DNA of 22,268 bases from JACJXF01 sp964404825 (GTDB taxonomy: Bacteria; Bacteroidota; Bacteroidia; Bacteroidales; GCA-2748055), in contig CAYOLQ010000057.1 of NCBI GenBank assembly GCA_964404825.1, positions 1 to 22,268 of the forward strand. Direction: 5' to 3'. Under the pieces are notes generated by a model that searched no databases, was not told the origin of the DNA, and saw only the letters and a list, made by a program, of their open reading frames with translations. Every line of letters begins with the position of its first letter. Position 1 is the stretch's first letter. Of the stretch, positions 17,460 to 22,268 are shown piece after piece. Made by a program: the position numbers and the translations under genes.

Positions 17460-18929
17460 ATGAAAACCACACGCAGAAGTTTTTTTAAAATAGCTGGATT
17501 AGCAGGCGCCGGTGTGCTATCCGGAGGATTAAGTTCCTGCATCTCCAATGAAAAAAAGGGTCAGCTTACTCCTCTTGCCGGGATTCTGGAATCGGCACAG
17601 AAGAAACGTTCCCAGATTTTCAATATGAGCGGCTATGCTGCACCAAAAATCGATAGTGTACGGATTGGATTTATTGGTCTGGGAATGCGTGGTCCGGGTG
17701 CTGTTGAGCGAATTGCAAATATCGAAGGAGTTGAAATAAAAGCGCTTTGCGATGAAAGAATGGACAGAGTTGATAAAGCTCAGAAAATACTCGCAGATTT
17801 CGATCTCCCTGCTGCAAAAGCATACGGCGGTAGTAAAGATGCATGGAAGGAACTTTGTTTAAGTGATGATATTGACCTCGTTTATATTTGTACTCCATGG
17901 AACCTGCATACCCCGATGTGTGTCTTTGCAATGGAAAACGGAAAACATGCCGCAACAGAAGTCCCTGCAGCTACAACAATTGATGAAGCCTGGCAGCTTG
18001 TTGAAACATCCGAGAAAACAAGAAAACACTGCATGATGCTGGAAAACTGCTGTTACGACTTTTTTGAACTGCTTACACTCAACATGGTCAGACAAGGCTT
18101 TTTTGGTGATATTGTGCACACCGAAGGAGCATATATTCATGACCTGAGAGATCTGAATTTCAGTAAAAAAGCATATACCGATATGTGGAGGCTGAAAGAA
18201 AACCAGACAAGGAATGGGAATCTCTATCCTACCCACGGTCTTGGACCTGTTTGTCAGATTTTAAATATAAACCGGGGCGACAGAATGGATTATCTCACTT
18301 CAATGTCATCCGGTGATTTCCAAATGGCACAAATGGCTGCCGAACTGCTGAAGGAGGATCAATTCTATAATGGTTTTAATACAACGGGATATCGTGGGAA
18401 CATGAATACAACCACAGTGCGTACTGAAAAAGGCAAAACCATTATGATTCAGCACGACACAACAAGTCCCCGCCCTTATTCACGTATTCACCTGGTAAGC
18501 GGCACAAAAGGAATTGCCTCTAAATGGCCTGAGCCTGAGAGAATAGCTCTTGGTCACGAGTGGTTCGATGAACAAAAAATGAAAGAAATAAATGATCAAT
18601 TTACCCCGGAAATTGTAAAAAAAGTCGGGGAAATGGCTAAAAAAATTGGCGGACACGGTGGAATGGATTTTATGATGGACTGGAGGCTAATCGATTGCCT
18701 TCGTAACGGACTGCCGCTTGATCAGGATGTTTATGATGCTGCACTCTGGAGCAGTATTGCGCCTTTGAGCGAATGGTCTGTGGCAAACAGATCTGCTTCA
18801 ATTGATGTTCCTGATTTTACAGACGGGAAATACAAACTCAATCAACCGGTGGACATAAACCTTACTCAAGGCGGAGATACAGGAGTGAGACTTAAAACAA
18901 CAGATTCCGGGCTTCAGCTAAAAGTTTAA
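17460..18929 (+). CDS. GH109-type NAD-dependent glycosidase (alpha-N-acetylgalactosaminidase-like), Tat-exported
   Basis: 489 residues with a twin-arginine signal (TRRSFFK, Arg5/Arg6, hydrophobic stretch after), so it is exported folded with its cofactor. A Rossmann domain begins at RIGFIGLGMRG (residues 68-78), followed by LVYICTPWNLHTPM. The usual EKP motif of Gfo/Idh/MocA dehydrogenases is replaced by TEVPAA (Glu167). ENCCYDFFELLTLNMVRQG and YPTHGLGPV (Tyr256, His259), then INRGDR, are GH109 hallmarks. The motifs correspond to Glu149, Tyr179, Tyr225 and His228 of the Elizabethkingia enzyme. GH109 cleaves alpha-GalNAc by transient C3 oxidation with tightly bound NAD. The family also holds enzymes of other specificity, so GalNAc is likely, not proven. 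A small ORF at 17374 ends with a TGA that overlaps this start. Confidence 0.85.
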   Translation: MKTTRRSFFKIAGLAGAGVLSGGLSSCISNEKKGQLTPLAGILESAQKKRSQIFNMSGYAAPKIDSVRIGFIGLGMRGPGAVERIANIEGVEIKALCDERMDRVDKAQKILADFDLPAAKAYGGSKDAWKELCLSDDIDLVYICTPWNLHTPMCVFAMENGKHAATEVPAATTIDEAWQLVETSEKTRKHCMMLENCCYDFFELLTLNMVRQGFFGDIVHTEGAYIHDLRDLNFSKKAYTDMWRLKENQTRNGNLYPTHGLGPVCQILNINRGDRMDYLTSMSSGDFQMAQMAAELLKEDQFYNGFNTTGYRGNMNTTTVRTEKGKTIMIQHDTTSPRPYSRIHLVSGTKGIASKWPEPERIALGHEWFDEQKMKEINDQFTPEIVKKVGEMAKKIGGHGGMDFMMDWRLIDCLRNGLPLDQDVYDAALWSSIAPLSEWSVANRSASIDVPDFTDGKYKLNQPVDINLTQGGDTGVRLKTTDSGLQLKV

Positions 18930-18961
18930 TTCATAGTTACAGACACATAAAACCAACTGCA

Positions 18962-19723
18962 ATGAGAAAGCTTCAAACAGTATTAATTACAGGGATGATG
19001 ATCATGTGTATGATCTCCTGTGGAACTTCGGATCCCAAAGATGCTCAGAACTTATACACTGAGATTGACCACAAGGCAGAACCAAATTCTTTAACCAAAA
19101 AAGAACAGGAAAAAGGCTGGCAGTTGTTGTTCAACGGGTCAGATGCAAATGGATGGCATGGCTACAATATGAATTCCTTTCCTGATTGCTGGGCTATTGA
19201 AGATGGAGCATTTACCATGAATAGCCTGGGGGGAGGAGAAGATCAGGATATTGTTACAGATAAACAATACAGGAATTTCGCCCTGAGCCTGGAATATAAA
19301 CTTACTAAAGCTTCTAACAGCGGAGTAATCTTCCAGATTAAAGAAGATACCCTTTACAAATACCCATACGAAACGGGTCCCGAATTTCAGGTTATCGATC
19401 ACGAGAGCTGGCCGGATCAACTTCAAGACTGGCAGATCAATGGGGCAAACTACGCCATGTATCCTCCGCTCGTTAAACCTTACAAACCGGTTGGTGAATG
19501 GAACCATCTTTTACTCGTTGTAAATGGAAATGAAGTGACCCAAATCCTTAACGGAGAAGTAGTTGTTAAATACGAAAAGTATTCTGAAGAATGGACTAAC
19601 CTTCGTAACAGCGGTAAATGGTCAGATTTTCCCGATTGGGGTAAATTCGATGAAGGTCACATTTCCCTTCAGAACCACGGAACCAAAGTATGGTATCGCT
19701 CTGTTAAACTTAAAGAAATTTAA
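18962..19723 (+). CDS. DUF1080 (3-keto-glycoside hydrolase-like) lipoprotein, copy 1
   Basis: 253 residues; lipoprotein signal ends at CMISC (Cys20). The single concanavalin-like beta-sandwich of DUF1080 (PF06439) runs from about residue 50 to the end. Its hallmarks are GWQLLFNGSDANGWHGY, WAIEDGAF, LEYKLTKASNSGVIFQI, EFQVIDHESWPD and GEWNHLLLVVNGNEV..ILNG, ending HISLQNHGTKVWYRSVKL. Characterised Bacteroides relatives cleave 3-keto-glycosides after a Gfo/Idh/MocA partner has oxidised the C3 hydroxyl. The gene lies 32 bp after the GH109-type gene and 64 bp before a Tat-exported Gfo/Idh/MocA gene, which fits that partnership. The sugar acted on is unknown. Confidence 0.87.
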   Translation: MRKLQTVLITGMMIMCMISCGTSDPKDAQNLYTEIDHKAEPNSLTKKEQEKGWQLLFNGSDANGWHGYNMNSFPDCWAIEDGAFTMNSLGGGEDQDIVTDKQYRNFALSLEYKLTKASNSGVIFQIKEDTLYKYPYETGPEFQVIDHESWPDQLQDWQINGANYAMYPPLVKPYKPVGEWNHLLLVVNGNEVTQILNGEVVVKYEKYSEEWTNLRNSGKWSDFPDWGKFDEGHISLQNHGTKVWYRSVKLKEI

Positions 19724-19745
19724 AATCTCACTGAACTGTTAATCT

Positions 19746-19757
19746 ATCAGCGCTGAA
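19746..19757. promoter_or_regulatory. CG-centred palindrome upstream of second Gfo/Idh/MocA gene (weak operator candidate)
   Basis: A perfect 10-bp palindrome, TCAGCGCTGA (19747-19756), has a CG centre and lies about 30 bp before the ATG at 19788. Its half-site differs from that of the fucI-upstream dyad, so it would not be the same operator. Short palindromes like this also arise by chance; listed only as a candidate. Confidence 0.2.
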
Positions 19758-19787
19758 AACCCGTATTTTAATACCAAAATAAACATT

Positions 19788-21281
19788 ATGAAATATTCAG
19801 ACAATTCCCGCCGCGATTTCCTAAAAAAAGCCGGAATCATTTCCGCAGGAGTCACAATTCTTCCCAGCCATGTTGTGAGCGGCTTAGGATATAAGGCTCC
19901 AAGCGATAAACTAAACATTGTCGGTGTTGGGATCGGTGGTAAAGGACACGTGAATATACGGGGTATGAACACTGAAAATATCATCGGATTATGCGATGTG
20001 GACTGGAAATACGGTGATTTATGTTTCAAAGATTTTCCCAAAGCAAAGAAATTCTGGGACTGGCGAAAAATGTTCGATGAATTGGGAGACAGCATCGATG
20101 GGGTCATGATAGCAACCGCAGACCACACCCATGCGGGTATTGCAGCTGCTGCCATTGCGATGGGGAAGCACGTTTATTGTCAAAAACCCCTTACCCACTC
20201 CGTTTATGAATCCCGCTTATTAACAAAACTTACCGCCAAACACAAAGTTGCAACACAGATGGGTAATCAGGGCAACTCCGGCGACGGGGTTCGTCAGTTA
20301 TGCGAATGGATATGGAACAATGAGATCGGTGAGATAAGGGAAGTCCACGCATGGACCGACCGCCCTGTATGGCCTCAGGGTATTAACCGGCCATCTGATG
20401 CCATGCAGGTTCCAAAGACCCTTAACTGGGATTTATTTATAGGACCGGCTCCCATGCGACCCTACCACGAAATCTATACTCCATGGAACTGGCGGGGATG
20501 GTGGGATTTCGGAACAGGTGCATTTGGCGATATGGCTTGTCATGTACTTGATCCTGTTTACAGATCGTTAAAACTGGGTTATCCCGAAAAAGTAAGGGGA
20601 AGCTCAACGAGCATAAACACCGAATCCGCTCCTCATGCGGAAACTGTTGAATTCTCCTTTCCGGCACGCGATAATATGCCGAAACTGGCATTACCTGCGG
20701 TAAAAGTTCATTGGTATGATGGCGGATTACTTCCAAACCTCACTGATCTACTACCTGAAGGCGAAAACCTTATGGCAGACGGTCTCGGTGGCTGTCTGTT
20801 TATCGGCTCCAAAGATACCCTGATGTGCGGTTGTGGAGGATATTTTCCCAGACTTCTTTCAGGGAGGGTGCCGGCAGTAAGCCCGTATTTAAGGCGTATC
20901 CCCGGAGGAGATGTTTTTTATGCCGATGGTCCGCACGAACAGGACTGGATACGTGCCTGTAAAGAATCCCCCGAAAACAGAACCGAAGCCACATCCAATT
21001 TCGCCTATGCTGGTCCATTTAACGAAATGGTATCTCTTGGCGTTCTTGCTGTTCGTCTGCAAGGCCTGAATAAAGCATTACAATGGGATGGTGAGAATAT
21101 GAAATTCACCAATATCTCAGATTCCGAAGAATTGAAAATTATGCTTTCCGATGAATTTAAAGTTATTGACGGACACCCGACATTTAACAACAAATACATA
21201 ACGCTGAATGCTTTGGAAAGTGCTAAGGAATACATTAAACATAATTATCGCGAGGGATGGAGTCTGCCTGCAATGCCCTAA
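19788..21281 (+). CDS. Gfo/Idh/MocA-family oxidoreductase, Tat-exported
   Basis: 497 residues. The Tat signal SRRDFLKKAG (Arg8/Arg9) targets it folded, with bound NAD, to the periplasm. The Rossmann fold begins at KLNIVGVGIGGKGH. MIATADHTHAG and HVYCQKPLTHSVYE carry the family Lys133 (EKP position, here QKP). The C-terminal domain has TGAFGDMACHVLDP with His252 and Asp255, the likely catalytic region, and WNWRGWWDFG just before it. Unlike the GH109-type gene upstream it keeps the dehydrogenase KP motif, so it is more likely an oxidoreductase that forms or reduces a 3-keto sugar. DUF1080 genes flank it on both sides (64 bp and 28 bp), the arrangement expected for a 3-keto-glycoside module. Confidence 0.88.
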   Translation: MKYSDNSRRDFLKKAGIISAGVTILPSHVVSGLGYKAPSDKLNIVGVGIGGKGHVNIRGMNTENIIGLCDVDWKYGDLCFKDFPKAKKFWDWRKMFDELGDSIDGVMIATADHTHAGIAAAAIAMGKHVYCQKPLTHSVYESRLLTKLTAKHKVATQMGNQGNSGDGVRQLCEWIWNNEIGEIREVHAWTDRPVWPQGINRPSDAMQVPKTLNWDLFIGPAPMRPYHEIYTPWNWRGWWDFGTGAFGDMACHVLDPVYRSLKLGYPEKVRGSSTSINTESAPHAETVEFSFPARDNMPKLALPAVKVHWYDGGLLPNLTDLLPEGENLMADGLGGCLFIGSKDTLMCGCGGYFPRLLSGRVPAVSPYLRRIPGGDVFYADGPHEQDWIRACKESPENRTEATSNFAYAGPFNEMVSLGVLAVRLQGLNKALQWDGENMKFTNISDSEELKIMLSDEFKVIDGHPTFNNKYITLNALESAKEYIKHNYREGWSLPAMP

Positions 21282-21309
21282 AAATTTTTACCTGCCCAAA
21301 AAACCAAAT

Positions 21310-21993
21310 ATGAAAACCAAATTGCTTTTACCTGCACTACTTTTAACCTGCATTTCTGCATGTTCGCAGGTTAAATTGCCTCTGGAAAACCATCCCGATT
21401 CTAAAAACTGGAATGATCTATTCAGCAAAGATTTATCAGATGCCGATTTCACTTCAGGGATATGGACAAATACCGATGGAGTGATGACTGCAGACCAGGA
21501 TGAAATAATTTTCTCTGTTATTGAATACGAAAACTTCGTCTTGGATCTTGAATTTCAGATGGAACCGGGAGCAAACAGCGGTGTTGTAGTTTATTGTACC
21601 AATAAGAAAGACTGGATTCCCAATTCTGTTGAAATTCAGATTGCCGATGACAACAATGAAAAATGGTCGTCATCACCCGGAACCTGGCAGTGCGGAGCCA
21701 TTTTCGGTCACCTGGCACCAACTGAAAAACTCGCTAAAAAGCCCGGTGAATGGAATCGCATGACAATTGCCTGCAAGGGACAGATGATTTATGTTATGTT
21801 AAACGGGAAACCGGTTACAACAATGGATATGTCGTTGTGGACCAGTGCAAAAAATAATCCTGACGGCAGTGAAATTCCTCCTTGGTTAAGTAATCCATTT
21901 TCCGAACTTCCAACAAAAGGTTTTGTGGGTTTGCAGGGTAAACATGCCGGTGCCAAAGTCTTTTTCAGAAATGTTAAGATCATGAATCTGTAA
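21310..21993 (+). CDS. DUF1080 lipoprotein, copy 2
   Basis: 227 residues from ATG 21310, chosen because a clean lipoprotein signal (LLTCISAC, Cys18) follows at once; the in-frame ATG at 21208 lies inside the preceding gene. The DUF1080 beta-sandwich shows WNDLFSKDLSDADF, GIWTNTDGVMTAD, LDLEFQMEPGANSGVVVYC, GEWNRMTIACKGQMIYVMLNGKPV and a closing GFVGLQGKHAGAKVFFRNVKI. It is only distantly similar to copy 1: the EFQVIDH block is replaced by VEIQIADD. Different stereochemistry or linkage preference is therefore likely. It begins 28 bp after the oxidoreductase stop, so the two are presumably cotranscribed. It may be a hydrolase or lyase for the 3-keto product. Confidence 0.86.
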   Translation: MKTKLLLPALLLTCISACSQVKLPLENHPDSKNWNDLFSKDLSDADFTSGIWTNTDGVMTADQDEIIFSVIEYENFVLDLEFQMEPGANSGVVVYCTNKKDWIPNSVEIQIADDNNEKWSSSPGTWQCGAIFGHLAPTEKLAKKPGEWNRMTIACKGQMIYVMLNGKPVTTMDMSLWTSAKNNPDGSEIPPWLSNPFSELPTKGFVGLQGKHAGAKVFFRNVKIMNL

Positions 21994-22050
21994 AAGAAAT
22001 CAACCTGCTTTCGTTGGATAAGGAATGAATTTTCTTAAATAATTTAACAT

Positions 22051-22268
22051 ATGAAGAATAATTTGTATTTGTATTTCATCTGCTTAATAGCAACAATGGG
22101 AGGCCTGATGTTCGGATTTGATATTGCAATTATCTCCGGGGCCGTTCCGTTTATCCAACCCTACTTTGGATGGAATGAACTGGAATTAGGATGGGGAGTC
22201 AGTTCCCTGCTGGTAGGTGCTATTATCGGAGCTTTTGGAAGTGGTGTTCTGACGGATAAATACGGGCG
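22051..22268 (+). CDS. Sugar-porter family MFS transporter, N-terminal fragment (runs off window)
   Basis: The ATG at 22051 opens a frame of 72 codons to the window edge. TM1 carries the sugar-porter signature GGLMFGFDIAIISGAVPFI, and TM2 is GWGVSSLLVGAIIGAFGSGVLTDKYGR, ending on the MFS loop 2-3 motif. This is the XylE/GalP-type SP family, distinct from the FucP type earlier in the window. It is likely a proton-coupled inner-membrane importer for a monosaccharide released by the downstream enzymes; the sugar is unknown. It starts 57 bp after the DUF1080 stop. Confidence 0.9.
   Translation, partial: MKNNLYLYFICLIATMGGLMFGFDIAIISGAVPFIQPYFGWNELELGWGVSSLLVGAIIGAFGSGVLTDKYG

Noticed and set aside
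18688..18697. TAATCGATTG, similar to the operator core
   Set aside because: It lies deep in the GH109 coding sequence, is asymmetric at the edge and has no outer arms.
19760..19773. GTATT/AATAC mini-hairpin after DUF1080 copy 1 as a terminator
   Set aside because: The stem is 5 bp with a 2-base loop, AT-rich and without a T tail.
21208..21309. Upstream ATG for DUF1080 copy 2
   Set aside because: It overlaps the preceding oxidoreductase by 74 bases and adds 34 residues before the lipoprotein signal.

Overview
The window is a stretch of a Bacteroidota genome. It carries an adjacent SusC/SusD pair, loose Bacteroidota-type lipoprotein signals on most exported proteins, Tat-exported Gfo/Idh/MocA proteins and A-rich leaders without strong Shine-Dalgarno sequences. 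Every real gene is on the + strand and most spacers are under 90 bp, so this reads as one long polysaccharide or glycoside utilisation locus (PUL). Two exact 100-base runs of N (2807-2906 and 5214-5313) are scaffold gaps of unknown true size, which suggests a draft or metagenome assembly.

Layout: (1) 3-290, the C-terminal end of a LacI-family repressor. (2) 291-357, a spacer holding a CG-centred 22-bp dyad that looks like its operator. (3) 358-4271, fucI (L-fucose/D-arabinose isomerase), a DUF6786 lipoprotein cut by gap 1, and a fucP-type sugar:H+ symporter whose start lies in gap 1. (4) 4282-6174, a lipoprotein penicillin-acylase-type (S45) amidase cut by gap 2. (5) 6248-11210, SusC and SusD, followed by a strong intrinsic terminator or attenuator at 11241-11279. 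(6) 11297-16168, two GH172 (DUF2961) lipoproteins with an amidohydrolase-2 lipoprotein between them. (7) 16216-18929, a DUF5009/HGSNAT-like membrane acetyltransferase followed by a GH109-type glycosidase. (8) 18962-21993, DUF1080, Gfo/Idh/MocA oxidoreductase, DUF1080, which resembles the 3-keto-glycoside cleavage modules of Bacteroides. (9) 22051 to the edge, the start of a sugar-porter MFS transporter.

How the genes may work together (inference): SusCD imports glycan fragments and the lipoprotein and Tat enzymes trim them. FucP and the sugar porter then move monosaccharides inward, and FucI isomerises one of them. No recognisable fucosidase (GH29, GH95, GH141, GH151) is present. The two GH172 enzymes belong to a family whose known members act on alpha-D-arabinofuranosides or alpha-D-fructofuranosides. 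FucI and FucP also handle D-arabinose, which has L-fucose stereochemistry. A D-arabinofuranose-containing glycan is therefore a better guess for the substrate than a fucosylated one. The acetyltransferase next to GH109 suggests an acetylate-then-cleave step on an alpha-linked galactosamine. That would fit the alpha-galactosamine decoration of mycobacterial arabinan, but this is a hypothesis only.
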